A stretch of 64,000 nt of DNA. It comes from Geodermatophilus bullaregiensis. GTDB lineage: Bacteria > Actinomycetota > Actinomycetes > Mycobacteriales > Geodermatophilaceae. The notes beneath the pieces were generated by a model that saw only the letters and a program-made list of their open reading frames with translations, was not told the origin of the DNA and made no database searches. The stretch lies in NCBI RefSeq assembly GCF_016907675.1, contig NZ_JAFBCJ010000001.1, positions 3,844,001-3,908,000 of the forward strand. The letters run 5' to 3'. Of the stretch, positions 36,557 to 45,128 are shown one piece after another (position 1 is the first letter of the stretch; each line of letters begins with the position of its first letter). The position numbers and the translations under genes are program-made.

Positions 36557-37069
36557 TCAGCGCCAGCGGTCCCGCGGGACCGTCGCCCCCGGGCGGGTCG
36601 CGCCGTGCACTCCGGACAGGTCGTCGGGGACCGGCCGGGGGCGCGCGGGCGGGATCTCGTCCCACGGGGGCGTCAGCCAGGTCGGCGTCGGCGCCGCCAC
36701 CGCCGGCTGCCCGGCGCCCGGGCGCGGCCTGGGGCGCACGGGGTCCTGGCCGGTGAGCGGCCCGTCGAGCTCGAGGTGCTCGGCCAGCCCCTCCTCGCGG
36801 ACCAGCCGCCGGGTCACGGCCGGGGCCCCGACCACGCGGCAGCACCGGCCGGCCGCGGCCATGGCGTCGCTGAACCCGGCCAGGGCCTGCAGCGCGGTCC
36901 CGTCCTGGAAGCGCGCGCCGGCCACGTCGACGACGACGCTGGTCGTCCCGTGCCCCGCGGCCCGGGTCAGGGCCGGGACGAGCCGGGTCAGCGTGGGGCG
37001 GCCGGCGTCCCCGGTGAGGCGGACGACCACCTGGTCGGGAGCGGGCACGACAGCGACGTGGAGGTGCAC
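36557..37069 (-). CDS. STAS domain protein (anti-sigma factor antagonist-like)
   Basis: A 170-residue protein. Residues 1-95 form a STAS fold (VVVRLTGDAGRPTLTRLVPAL; VVVDVAGARFQDGTALQALAGFSDAM), with QDGT where antagonist proteins usually have a phosphorylated Ser in DSSG; the Thr in DGT could take that role. Residues about 105-170 are a Pro/Arg-rich disordered tail. It could take part in partner-switching with sigma or anti-sigma factors; the SpoIIE-type phosphatase at 58.5-60.9 kb is a conceivable partner, but this is only inference. GTG 37069 is the first start. Confidence 0.75.
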   Translation of the reverse strand: MHLHVAVVPAPDQVVVRLTGDAGRPTLTRLVPALTRAAGHGTTSVVVDVAGARFQDGTALQALAGFSDAMAAAGRCCRVVGAPAVTRRLVREEGLAEHLELDGPLTGQDPVRPRPRPGAGQPAVAAPTPTWLTPPWDEIPPARPRPVPDDLSGVHGATRPGATVPRDRWR

Positions 37070-37248
37070 GGGGACTCCGTGGTGTCTGCGGCATCACGGG
37101 TTCGGACGCCGGGACCGACGCTAGTGCCGATCCCGGATCCCAGCAACGGGGCGTGTTCGGTTGGTTGCGGATTGCTCCCGTCAGACGGTGCCCGAGGTGC
37201 ACGCGACCCGCGTCCCGGCTGCGGTGCGACAGGCGTCACCATGGGGGC

Positions 37249-38403
37249 GTGGACGCCGAGGACTTCACGCAGATCCGGAACGCGGTGCGCGAGCTGGTCC
37301 GGGAGGTGGTGGTCCCGCGCGAGGAGGAGATCGACCTCGACGACCGCATCCCCGAGGAGCTGCGCGGCGCCGCCGCCCAGATGGGCCTGTTCGGCTACGC
37401 CCTCCCGGAGGAGTACGGGGGCCTGGGCGTGGACATGCGCGAGGACGTCGAGCTCGCCTTCGAGTTCGGCTACACGACACCGGCCTTCCGCTCGCTGTTC
37501 GGCACCAACAACGGCATCGCCGGGCAGGTGATCGCCCGCTTCGGCAGCGAGGAGCAGAAGAAGGCGTACCTGCCGCGGCTGGCCGCCGGTGAGCTGATCG
37601 GCTCCTTCGCGCTCACCGAGGCCGAGGCCGGGTCCGACCCCGCCGGCCTGCGCACCAGCGCCCGCCGCGACGGCGAGGGCTGGGTGATCGGCGGCGCGAA
37701 GCGCTACATCACCAACGCCCCGCTGGCCGACCTGTTCGTCGTCTTCGCCCGCACCGACCCGGCCGAGAAGGGCGGGCGCGGCATCTCCAGCTTCGTCGTC
37801 GACGCGAGGGCGCCCGGCGTCTCGCTCGGGGCCAAGGACGTGAAGATGGGGCAGTCGGGCGCCTGGACGTCGGAGGTCTTCTTTGACGACGTGCACGTGC
37901 CCGGCGACGCGCTGGTCGGCGAGGAGGGCCGCGGCTACGCCAAGGCGCTCACCGTGCTGTCCCGCGGCCGGCTGCACATCGCCGCCCTGTGCGTCGGGAT
38001 GGCGCAGCGGGTGCTCGACGAGTCGGTCGCCTACGCCGCCACCGCCAAGCAGGGCGGTGCGCCGATCGGGCGCTTCCAGCTGGTGCAGGCGCTGATCGCC
38101 GACATGCACGCCGAGCTGCTCGCCGGGAGGGCGATGGTCCGCGAGGTCGCCGCCCGCTACGACAGCGGCGAGGACACCTCGATCGGTCCCTCGTCGGCGA
38201 AGCTCTGGTGCAGCGAGATGGTCGGCCGCGCCACCGACCGGGCGGTGCAGGTGCACGGCGGCCTGGGCTACCTGCGCACCACGCCGGTGGAGCGCTTCTA
38301 CCGCGACGCCCGGCTCTACCGGCTCTACGAGGGCACCAGCGAGGTGCAGCGGGTCATCGTCGGCAGCGGCCTGCTGCGCGCGGCCGGCATGCCGCGTGGC
38401 TGA
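37249..38403 (+). CDS. Acyl-CoA dehydrogenase
   Basis: An FAD enzyme that makes the alpha-beta double bond in acyl-CoA. The 384-residue protein has the N-terminal helical domain, FALTEAEAGSDPAGLRTSA and WVIGGAKRYITNAP, and the C-terminal domain with the catalytic Glu in RLYEGTSEVQRVIVG. Chain-length preference is unknown. It is followed at once by a hairpin element and a thioesterase gene. Confidence 0.93.
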   Translation: MDAEDFTQIRNAVRELVREVVVPREEEIDLDDRIPEELRGAAAQMGLFGYALPEEYGGLGVDMREDVELAFEFGYTTPAFRSLFGTNNGIAGQVIARFGSEEQKKAYLPRLAAGELIGSFALTEAEAGSDPAGLRTSARRDGEGWVIGGAKRYITNAPLADLFVVFARTDPAEKGGRGISSFVVDARAPGVSLGAKDVKMGQSGAWTSEVFFDDVHVPGDALVGEEGRGYAKALTVLSRGRLHIAALCVGMAQRVLDESVAYAATAKQGGAPIGRFQLVQALIADMHAELLAGRAMVREVAARYDSGEDTSIGPSSAKLWCSEMVGRATDRAVQVHGGLGYLRTTPVERFYRDARLYRLYEGTSEVQRVIVGSGLLRAAGMPRG

Positions 38404-38463
38404 GGAAGGACCCTCCTGCCCCCACCGCTCGCGAGCTCGCGGCGGGACCCTGCAGGAGGGCCG
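38404..38463. repeat. GC-rich hairpin element, single copy
   Basis: Begins directly after the dehydrogenase stop with GGAAGGACC. Core CCCCACCGCTCGCGAGCTCG and CGGCGGGACCCT; outer arms CCTCCTGC and GCAGGAGG pair exactly. It runs into the thioesterase coding frame. Confidence 0.85.
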
Positions 38464-39129
38464 GCGGGGGAGCGGGCCGCGCGCCGGGAGGCGGTCGGCG
38501 AGCTGGGGGAGGCGCTGCGCGAGCTGGCCGACGCCGCCGTCCGCACCGAGGTCCCCGAGGACGAGCTCGCGGACGTCGCGGCCGCGGCCCGCGGGCTCGC
38601 CGCCCGGCTGCGGGCCCGCGGCCGGGGGCTGCACGAGGTCGCCCGCGTCGACGACCCCGAGACGGGTGAGCGCTGGTACAGCCCGGTCTACGGCCCGGGC
38701 AGCCCGGTGGCGCCGTCGCTGGTGGCCGCCGACACCCCCGACGGGCGGGCGACCGGCCGGGTCACCGTCGGCAAGCCGCACGAGGGTCCGCCGGGACTGG
38801 TGCACGGCGGGGTGGTGGCCACCCTGCTCGACCACGTCCTGGCCCGCGCCGTCCGCGCGGCCGGCCGCGGTGGGCTCACCGCCACGCTGACGGTCCACTA
38901 CCGCCGGCCGGTGCGGCTGGGCGTGCCGCTGCTGCTGTCGGCGCAGATGGGTGAGACGCACGGCCGCCGCACCTCCGCGACCGCCCGGCTGGTCGCCGAG
39001 GACGACCCCGGCACCGTGCTCGCCGAGGCGGAGGGCCTGTTCGTCTCGCTGCGCCCCGAACGGGCGGCCAGCGTCTTCGCGCACATGGACCGGCCGGCCG
39101 GCGCCTGGACGTCGTCCTCGGACGGCTGA
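38464..39129 (+). CDS. PaaI-type acyl-CoA thioesterase, 5' end lost or displaced
   Basis: A hot-dog-fold thioesterase. The conserved part is PHEGPPGLVHGGVVATLLDHVLARAV (catalytic region) and HYRRPVRLGVPLLL. Clear coding sequence (EAVGELGEALRELADAAVRTEVPEDELADVAAAARGLAARL in shortened form) extends back to the hairpin element, but no ATG, GTG or TTG lies in frame between there and the preceding stop; the first in-frame GTG is 38707, inside the conserved part. The element seems to have replaced the start region. The remaining gene may still be read from a rare codon, or be a pseudogene. Confidence 0.65.
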   Translation, partial: AGERAARREAVGELGEALRELADAAVRTEVPEDELADVAAAARGLAARLRARGRGLHEVARVDDPETGERWYSPVYGPGSPVAPSLVAADTPDGRATGRVTVGKPHEGPPGLVHGGVVATLLDHVLARAVRAAGRGGLTATLTVHYRRPVRLGVPLLLSAQMGETHGRRTSATARLVAEDDPGTVLAEAEGLFVSLRPERAASVFAHMDRPAGAWTSSSDG

Positions 39130-39249
39130 CCGTCGCTGTACCGCAGTGAGCACCTGCCCTGCGCCGAGCGCTGCGGACGGGCGGGATGCGCGCAGGCCCG
39201 CGCGACCGGCCGCTGGCTCAGCGGGCGGTCGCGCGGGTGCGTCGGCGGA

Positions 39250-40424
39250 TCACGCTGCGGGTTGCAGGAGTGGTGGCCTGGTGAGGATCTCGGTGCCGTC
39301 GGGTCGCCAGGTGTGCCATCGCCCGTCGGGTCGTCGCTCGACGCGGAAGCCGTGGTGGACCTTGGTGTGGTGCCGTTCGCACAGCAGGGCGGAGTTGGCC
39401 AGTGAGGTCTCGCCGCCGTCGAGCCAGTGCACGAGGTGGTGCACCTCGGCCCACCAGTGAAAGGACCCCCCCGCCCCCCCGCCACTCGCGAGCTCGCGGC
39501 GGGCCCCTGCGGAGGGGCCGGCCGGTCGGCCAGGCGCTGCTCGCGGCCCAGGTCCAGCGGTGCGCCGTCGGGGCCCATCACGACGCGGGAGACGGTGGCG
39601 TCGCAGGCCAGCCAGCGGGCGCGGGCGGCGGAGATGACCGCACCGAACCCCATCCGGACGGCACCGGGCCTCGTGCCGGGGTCGACCAGGTCCGCCAGGT
39701 CGATCACCACGGCGACGTGCGGCTTGACCGTCCGCAGGGTGGGCAGCGACCCGGACGCCAGGGCGTTGTCGGCCAGCTGCACCAGCGCGTCGCCCAGGCG
39801 CTGGGCGCGGCTGCGGTCGTCGCCGGCGGGGCGGTCGGCCTGCACGACGGACTCCAGGACGGCCTGCAGCTTCTCCCCGCCGGCGGCGTCGAGCTGCCCG
39901 CGGATGCTCAGGGCGCCGTCGGCGTGCTTGGACAGGGTGAGCGACCGGCCCTCGGTCGGATCGGGCTCCGGACCATCGGGGTCGAGGTCGTCGAGGTAGC
40001 GCTGCACGACCGGCCCGAGCGCGGCGTGCTCCTGCTCGATCGCCACGCCGGTGAACACCGCGTCGATGACGGCCAGGTCCACGCCCTGGGCGGCGGCCGC
40101 GGCCAGCCGCTCGGGCGTCACCGCCCGCGCCGCCACGGCCACCTGCTCGGCGCTGACCAGCCCGGTGTCGTGCGCCTCGGCCAGCGCGGGCAGGTGCTCG
40201 AGCACCCGCCCGGCGGTGACCAGCCGGCCGGCTGCGGCCGCCGACAGCCGGCAGTGCCCGCGCAGCCATGACGCCACGCTCTTCAGCCCGTCGCGCTCGG
40301 GCGCCTGCGTCAGCTCCGCGGTCCGCACCCGCCGGGCCAGCGCGGCGTCGATCCGGTTGCGCTCGGCGACCAGCGCGGCGACGTCGTCCAGGACGTCACC
40401 ACTCGCCAGATGACCCGAACACAT
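39250..40424 (-). pseudogene. DUF222-HNH endonuclease gene broken by a hairpin element
   Basis: The 5' part (40424 to about 39525) is a normal DUF222 region of about 300 residues (MCSGHLASGDVLDD..., ending LDLGREQRLAD). At the point where the family continues with a stretch holding a CxFPGC zinc motif, a hairpin element (39459-39524) stands instead. After it the HNH part resumes in another frame: HWWAEVHHLVHWLDGG, then LANSALLCERHH and the end at 39250. About 25 codons are gone and the frame is shifted, so the nuclease is not intact. Such genes are present in many copies in actinobacteria, and loss of one is unlikely to matter. Confidence 0.85.
39459..39524. repeat. GC-rich hairpin element inside the HNH gene
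   Basis: GAAAGGACCCCCCC, core CCCGCCACTCGCGAGCTCG, CGGCGGGCCCCTGCGGAGGGGCC. It replaces about 75 bases of the expected coding sequence. Confidence 0.88.
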
Positions 40425-40431
40425 GTACGAA

Positions 40432-40437
40432 ACACTA
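40432..40437 (-). promoter_or_regulatory. -10 box of the HNH gene, leaderless
   Basis: Minus-strand TAGTGT, 7 bases before ATG 40424, in a patch of lower GC. Confidence 0.5.
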
Positions 40438-40580
40438 GCCGGTCATGAGTGCTCGATCAAGACGAAACCGCAGCTCAACGCGGTGATGAGGGCGGTTGGC
40501 GTCACCGCAGCGCTCGGGGCGGCGAGCCCGCCTCCCACCCGTGGTACGCCCGGCGGGTGCGGTGCGGTCACCCGGCCGGG

Positions 40581-41699
40581 CTAGTCCGGGCGGCGGTTCG
40601 GGACGTTGGCCGGGTCGCCGCCCGGGTCGTGCTCCTTGCCGCCGGTGGGGGACAGCAGCGGCCCGGGGGCGCCGTCGCCCCGGCCAAGGGCGGCGACGAA
40701 CTGGCGCAGGACGTCGTCGCCGCGGTGGGCCGGGTGCCAGTCGAGCTGCGTGCGGGCGCGGGCGGTCTCGAGCACCGGCGACTGCAGGCCGAGGTCGAGC
40801 CACCCCGGCTCGGTGGGCACCAGGTGGGCGTGGAAGGCCGCCGACAGGCCGGTCCGCAGCGCCACCGCCGGCACCGGGATCCGCGTCGTGCCCAGGGTGC
40901 GGGCGATGCCGTCGGCGTCGAGCGCCGGGTCGGCGGAGAGGTTGAACGGGCCGGGGGCGCGGCGGTCGAGCATCCGGGTGATCGCGTCGGCGACGTCGTC
41001 GGCGTGCACGAAGCCCACCTGCAGCGAGGGCAGCGGCAGGGGCAGCAGCGCGGCGACCTGGCCCGGCACGAGGCGGACCGCGCCGAGCAGCAGCGGTCCG
41101 AGGAAGTAGCGGCCGATCTCGCTGGCGGCCTCGGGCTGCAGCACCAGCGTGGGCCGGACGACGGTCAGCGTGATCTCCGGCTTGCGTCGCACGACCTCGC
41201 GGACCACCCGCTCGGCCTCGGACTTCTGCCGGCTGTACTGCGAGGACGGGATGCCGGTGGTGGGCCAGTCCTCCGTGACCGGCCGTGCGCCGGCGCCCGG
41301 GGCGTAGGCGCCCAGCGAGGACATGTGCACCACGTGCTGCACGCCCGCGGCGACCGCGGCGCGCATGACCCGGCGGGTGCCGTCGACGTTGGCCTTGTAC
41401 AGCTCGTCGGGCCGGCGTCCCGGCTGCAGCGCCCAGGCCAGGTGCACGACGGCGTCGGCGCCCTCGAGCAGGTTGGTCAGCGCCTGCTCGCTGGCGGTCT
41501 CCCCGAGGTCGGCGTGGTACCAGGTCACCCGGTCGTAGGGGGCGGTGTCCGGCGGCTCACGCCGGGCCAGCCCGCGGACCTCGGCCACGCCACTCCCCGG
41601 GGCGGCCAGTCGCCGCAGCAGGGCGGTGCCGACGTTGCCGCTGGCGCCGGTGACGGCGACCGTGAGGCCCTTCAGGTGGTCGCGGGGGAGATCAGCCAT
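40581..41699 (-). CDS. NAD-dependent epimerase/dehydratase family protein
   Basis: An extended short-chain dehydrogenase of 372 residues with a Rossmann NAD site TVAVTGASGNVGTALLRRL and the catalytic region HMSSLGAYAPG and SSQYSRQKSEAE (YxxxK). The C-terminal 40 residues are Gly/Pro-rich. Sugar-nucleotide or other substrates cannot be told apart. It starts 45 bases from the end of the MFS gene upstream and reads the same way, so co-transcription with ArsR-MFS is possible. Confidence 0.88.
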   Translation of the reverse strand: MADLPRDHLKGLTVAVTGASGNVGTALLRRLAAPGSGVAEVRGLARREPPDTAPYDRVTWYHADLGETASEQALTNLLEGADAVVHLAWALQPGRRPDELYKANVDGTRRVMRAAVAAGVQHVVHMSSLGAYAPGAGARPVTEDWPTTGIPSSQYSRQKSEAERVVREVVRRKPEITLTVVRPTLVLQPEAASEIGRYFLGPLLLGAVRLVPGQVAALLPLPLPSLQVGFVHADDVADAITRMLDRRAPGPFNLSADPALDADGIARTLGTTRIPVPAVALRTGLSAAFHAHLVPTEPGWLDLGLQSPVLETARARTQLDWHPAHRGDDVLRQFVAALGRGDGAPGPLLSPTGGKEHDPGGDPANVPNRRPD

Positions 41700-41744
41700 G
41701 TCCTCGCGCTACCCGCAGCGCCGGGCGGCAACCGGCGAGGTCGG

Positions 41745-43007
41745 TCACCGCACCACGGCACCGGCGGGCGCACGGGCTCCTCGGCGCAGCCCCAGGGAGG
41801 TCACCGCGACCAGCACCAGTGCCGCCCCGGCGGCCTGGAGGGCGGCCCCGGTGCCCGCCGCCTCGGCCAGTCGCGCCAGTCCGAGGGTGCCGCCGAGCGC
41901 GCCGACCTGCAGCGCCAGCGACGACGCCGACAGCGCGGTGGCGCGCCGCCCCTCGCCCACCTGCCCGTGCATGACCTGCTTCCACAGCGGCCAGGCCGCC
42001 GCGTTGGTGACGTAGAAGACCGCGAACAGGCAGCCGAGCACGACCGGCCCGCCCAGCGGGACGGCCGCGACCGCCAGCGCGCCGACGACGGCGAGCCCGG
42101 CGGTCCCCACCGCCGCGGAGCCGCGGGCGGCACGGCGCACCGCCGGTGCCAGGAGCGCGCCCACGCCCGCAGCCGCGAACGACACCGCCATGACGACGCC
42201 GAAGACCGCCGAGCCCTCGGTGCGGCTGCCGGTGAGCTCGGCCACGTGCAGCGGGCCGACCAGCTCCAGGGTGGACAGCACCGCACCGACCAGCAGCGAC
42301 ACGGCGAGCAGCCGCCGCAGCAGCCGGTCGCGGCCGACCATCCGGGCGGTCTCGCGGACGACGGCGGGCACCTCGCGGACGCCGGCCCGCAGGGCGGCGG
42401 GACCGGAGCCGCGGACGGCGCCCACCGGGACCACGAGCAGCGCGACGGCGACCACCGAGCACAGCGCCAGCGCCGCGGCCGCCAGCACGGGCAGCACGAG
42501 CACGCCGTCGCCGGCGTCGTCGGTCAGGAGCGGCAGCAGCCCGCCGACCACGGCGCCCAGGCACAGGCCCGCACCGTCGGCCGCGCCGGCCCGGGACAGG
42601 CCGGGGGTCACGTCGGCCTCGGGGTCGGCGGCGCGGACGGCGTCGACGTACCAGGCCTCCAGCGGCCCGGAGCTCAGCGCCCGGGCGACGCCCCGGAGCC
42701 CCTCGGCGAGCGCGAAGGCGACGACGTCGTCGGCGGCCGCCACGGCCAGCAGACCGGCCGTGGACAGCAGCGCGGAGAGGACGAGGACCGGCCGGGTGCC
42801 GATGGCGTCGGCCAGCCCGCCGGTGGGCAGCTCCAGGACCAGGACCACCGCGGAGTAGACGGCGAACACGACCCCGACGTCGGCGGGCGACAGGCCCCGC
42901 GACGAGGCCAGCAGCACGGTGACCGGCGCGCTCAGGCCCACCGGCAGCCAGTGCAGCGCCGTCAGCCCGACGTAGCGGCGGGTGGCGGAGCGGACGCCGA
43001 GGCTCAC
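41745..43007 (-). CDS. MFS transporter, coupled to an ArsR-type regulator
   Basis: A 420-residue, 12-helix exporter-like MFS protein. Helix 1 region YVGLTALHWLPVGLSAPVTVLLASSRGLSP and the loop TGGLADAIGTRPVLVL (motif A-like) are visible, with a second half starting near residue 210. The start GTG 43007 overlaps the ArsR stop (GTGA), so regulator and transporter are translated together. This pairing suggests the regulator senses the exported compound. A closely related family of such pairs occurs in actinobacteria, mostly without known ligand. Confidence 0.85.
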   Translation of the reverse strand: MSLGVRSATRRYVGLTALHWLPVGLSAPVTVLLASSRGLSPADVGVVFAVYSAVVLVLELPTGGLADAIGTRPVLVLSALLSTAGLLAVAAADDVVAFALAEGLRGVARALSSGPLEAWYVDAVRAADPEADVTPGLSRAGAADGAGLCLGAVVGGLLPLLTDDAGDGVLVLPVLAAAALALCSVVAVALLVVPVGAVRGSGPAALRAGVREVPAVVRETARMVGRDRLLRRLLAVSLLVGAVLSTLELVGPLHVAELTGSRTEGSAVFGVVMAVSFAAAGVGALLAPAVRRAARGSAAVGTAGLAVVGALAVAAVPLGGPVVLGCLFAVFYVTNAAAWPLWKQVMHGQVGEGRRATALSASSLALQVGALGGTLGLARLAEAAGTGAALQAAGAALVLVAVTSLGLRRGARAPAGAVVR

Positions 43008-43588
43008 GACGGGTACTCCGCGAGCCGGAAGAGGTCGACGAGCACGTGCACCAGCGGCTGGCCGGGCTCCTCCCGCTCGGTCCGCCACCGCTCGACGACG
43101 CCGTTGAGCTCGTCGAGCAGCGCCCGGGCGCCCTCGGGGGACAGGTGCAGCGCCCAGTCGTTGAGCGAGGTCGCGTCGCGCCAGACCTCCTCGAGCCCCT
43201 CGCGCTGCTCGGCGTGCGCGGCGAGCAGCCGGCGCTGCGTGGCCAGGCTCTGGTGGGTCAGCTCCTCGACGACCTCCCGCCCGCCCGGCTGGGTGACCAC
43301 CTCCTCGGTCTGCCACCGGGTGCTGCGGTGCAGGGCCCGCCACCACCGCTCGCGCCCGGTGCCCTCGCCGGGCACCTCCTCGACGAGGCCGAAGCCGGCC
43401 AGCTGCCGCAGGTGGTAGCTGGTGCTGCCGCTGCTCTCACCGAGCCGCTGGCCCAGCTTCGAGGCGGTCGAGGGCCCCTCGGCGCGCAGCAGGCCGAGCA
43501 GCGTCGCCCGCAGCGGGTGGGCGAGCGCGCGCAGCGTGCGGGCGTCGTGGACGTCGACGGCGGGCGTCGGCGGGACCTCCTCGTGCAC
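43004..43588 (-). CDS. ArsR-type winged-helix regulator
   Basis: A 194-residue regulator with a winged-helix domain at residues about 18-95: DARTLRALAHPLRATLLGLLRAEGPSTASKLGQRLGESSGSTSYHLRQLAGFGLVEEV. It lacks the metal-binding CxC motif, so it is not a classical arsenic or zinc sensor; the C-terminal 95 residues form a helical, acidic ligand or dimer region. GTG 43588 sits 7 bases behind TAGCCT, and an 18-base inverted repeat overlaps the -35 region, which predicts autorepression. Confidence 0.88.
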   Translation of the reverse strand: MHEEVPPTPAVDVHDARTLRALAHPLRATLLGLLRAEGPSTASKLGQRLGESSGSTSYHLRQLAGFGLVEEVPGEGTGRERWWRALHRSTRWQTEEVVTQPGGREVVEELTHQSLATQRRLLAAHAEQREGLEEVWRDATSLNDWALHLSPEGARALLDELNGVVERWRTEREEPGQPLVHVLVDLFRLAEYPS

Positions 43589-43595
43589 GCCGCCG

Positions 43596-43637
43596 AGGCT
43601 AGGGGTGCAGAGACAGCTTTGCAAAGACCTCTTTGCA
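43596..43637 (-). promoter_or_regulatory. Promoter and operator of the ArsR-MFS operon
   Basis: Reading the minus strand: -35 TTGCAA (43624-43619), 17 bases, -10 TAGCCT (43601-43596), 7 bases, GTG 43588. The perfect inverted repeat TGCAAAG-ACCT-CTTTGCA (43620-43637) covers the -35 box. The patch is strikingly AT-rich for this genome. Confidence 0.7.
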
Positions 43638-44975
43638 TCAGGCCGTGTCGAGCGACTCGCCGCGGCGCTCGGGCAGCGCCCAGGACCCGGCCGCCGCGAC
43701 GACGAAGGAGGCGGCGAAGACACCGAAGACCAGCCCGCTGCCGCCGGCGCCCAGCAGCGGCGGGACGCACAGCGGAGCGGCGATCGAGGCGATCCGGCCG
43801 AACCCCGCGGCGGCACCGGCGCCCGTGCCGCGCAGCGCGGTCGGGTAGACCTCCGGCGTCACCGCGTAGACCGCGCCCCAGGCGCCGAGGTTGAAGAAGG
43901 ACAGCACCATCCCGGAGACCAGGACGGCGGTGTCACCGGCGGCCAGGGCGAACAGCGCGGCGCCGAGCGCCGACCCGAGGAGAAAGACGACCAGCGTCGG
44001 CCGCCGTCCCCACCGCTCGACCAGCACGGCCGCCGCCGCGTACCCGGGCAGCTGGGCCAGCGTGATGAGCAGCGTGAAGCCGAACGAGCGGACCAGCGAG
44101 AAGCCGGAGGCCACCAGCAGGGTGGGCAGCCAGATGAAGGCGCCGTAGTAGGCGAAGTTGATGCCGAACCAGACCGTCCACAGCGCCGCCGTCCGCCCGC
44201 GGGTGCCGGGAGCCCACAGGCCGGACGGGCGCGTCGCCGGGACCGGGCCGGCCGGGGGTGCCACCGCCGGCCCCGGGGGGACGCCGGCGGCCGTCTCGAA
44301 GCGCCGCACCGCCGCCTCCGCCTCGCCGTGGCGCCCGCGCAGCTCGAGGAAGCGCACCGACTCGGGGAGGCCGCGGCGCACCACCACGGCGTAGACCGCC
44401 GGGACGGCGCCCAGCGCCAGCGCCCACCGCCAGCCGGCGTCGCCGCGGGGGACGACGAGGTAGCCGATCAGCGCGGCGAGCAGCCAGCCGACCGCCCAGA
44501 ACGCCTCGAGCGCCACCACCACCCGGCCGCGCAGCCGGGCCGGCGCGTACTCGCTGACCAGCGTGGAGGCGACCGGCAGCTCGGCGCCCAGGCCCAGGCC
44601 GATGAGGAACCGGAAGACCAGCAGCGACGCGACCGACCAGGCCAGCGCCGCGGCACCGGTGGCCGCGCCGAAGACCAGCAGGGTCAGCGCGAAGACCTGG
44701 CGCCGGCCGACGCGGTCGGCGAGCAGGCCGCCGAGCGTGGCGCCCAGGGCCATGCCCACGAAGCCGATCGAGCCGATCCAGGACAGCTCGGTCGGCGTCA
44801 GCGACCACTGGACGGCGAGCGCGGCCATGACGAAGGAGATGAGGCCGACGTCCATGGCGTCCAGCGCCCAGCCCACGCCGGAGCCGACCACGAGGCGGCC
44901 GTGCTCGCGGGTGAACGGCAGCCGGTCGAGCCGCTGGGCCCGGGTCAGCGTGGGGGACGCCGCGTCGGTGCTCAC
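43638..44975 (-). CDS. MFS transporter
   Basis: A 445-residue, 12-helix MFS protein of the metabolite:proton symporter/sugar-porter-like group. Visible motifs: WALDAMDVGLISFVMAALA in helix 1, GGLLADRVGRRQVFAL (motif A), a long central loop (about 200-250) and VERWGRRPTLVVF in the second half. Such proteins often take up aromatic acids or sugars, but the substrate here is unknown. It ends just before the ArsR operator and belongs to a separate upstream unit on the same strand. Confidence 0.85.
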   Translation of the reverse strand: MSTDAASPTLTRAQRLDRLPFTREHGRLVVGSGVGWALDAMDVGLISFVMAALAVQWSLTPTELSWIGSIGFVGMALGATLGGLLADRVGRRQVFALTLLVFGAATGAAALAWSVASLLVFRFLIGLGLGAELPVASTLVSEYAPARLRGRVVVALEAFWAVGWLLAALIGYLVVPRGDAGWRWALALGAVPAVYAVVVRRGLPESVRFLELRGRHGEAEAAVRRFETAAGVPPGPAVAPPAGPVPATRPSGLWAPGTRGRTAALWTVWFGINFAYYGAFIWLPTLLVASGFSLVRSFGFTLLITLAQLPGYAAAAVLVERWGRRPTLVVFLLGSALGAALFALAAGDTAVLVSGMVLSFFNLGAWGAVYAVTPEVYPTALRGTGAGAAAGFGRIASIAAPLCVPPLLGAGGSGLVFGVFAASFVVAAAGSWALPERRGESLDTA

Positions 44976-45128
44976 GGCGGCGGGCGATACCCCGCGCGGG
45001 GACCGGTCACGCGGGAGCGTCAGCGGGCGGGCACCCCGGCGTCCACGGGCAGGGCACGTGCCCGTCCGGCGTCGCCACCCCGGCGGTGCCCGACGTGGTG
45101 CTGCAGCAGCCCCGTCGGTGCCGGCGGG

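Noticed and set aside
40449-43418. 989-codon open frame on the plus strand
   Set aside because: Antisense to epimerase, MFS and ArsR genes and made of His/Arg/Gln/Gly runs without motifs; a shadow frame.
45052-45063. GGGCACGTGCCC palindrome near the lipoprotein gene
   Set aside because: Short GC palindromes are expected often at this base composition and no promoter could be fitted around it.
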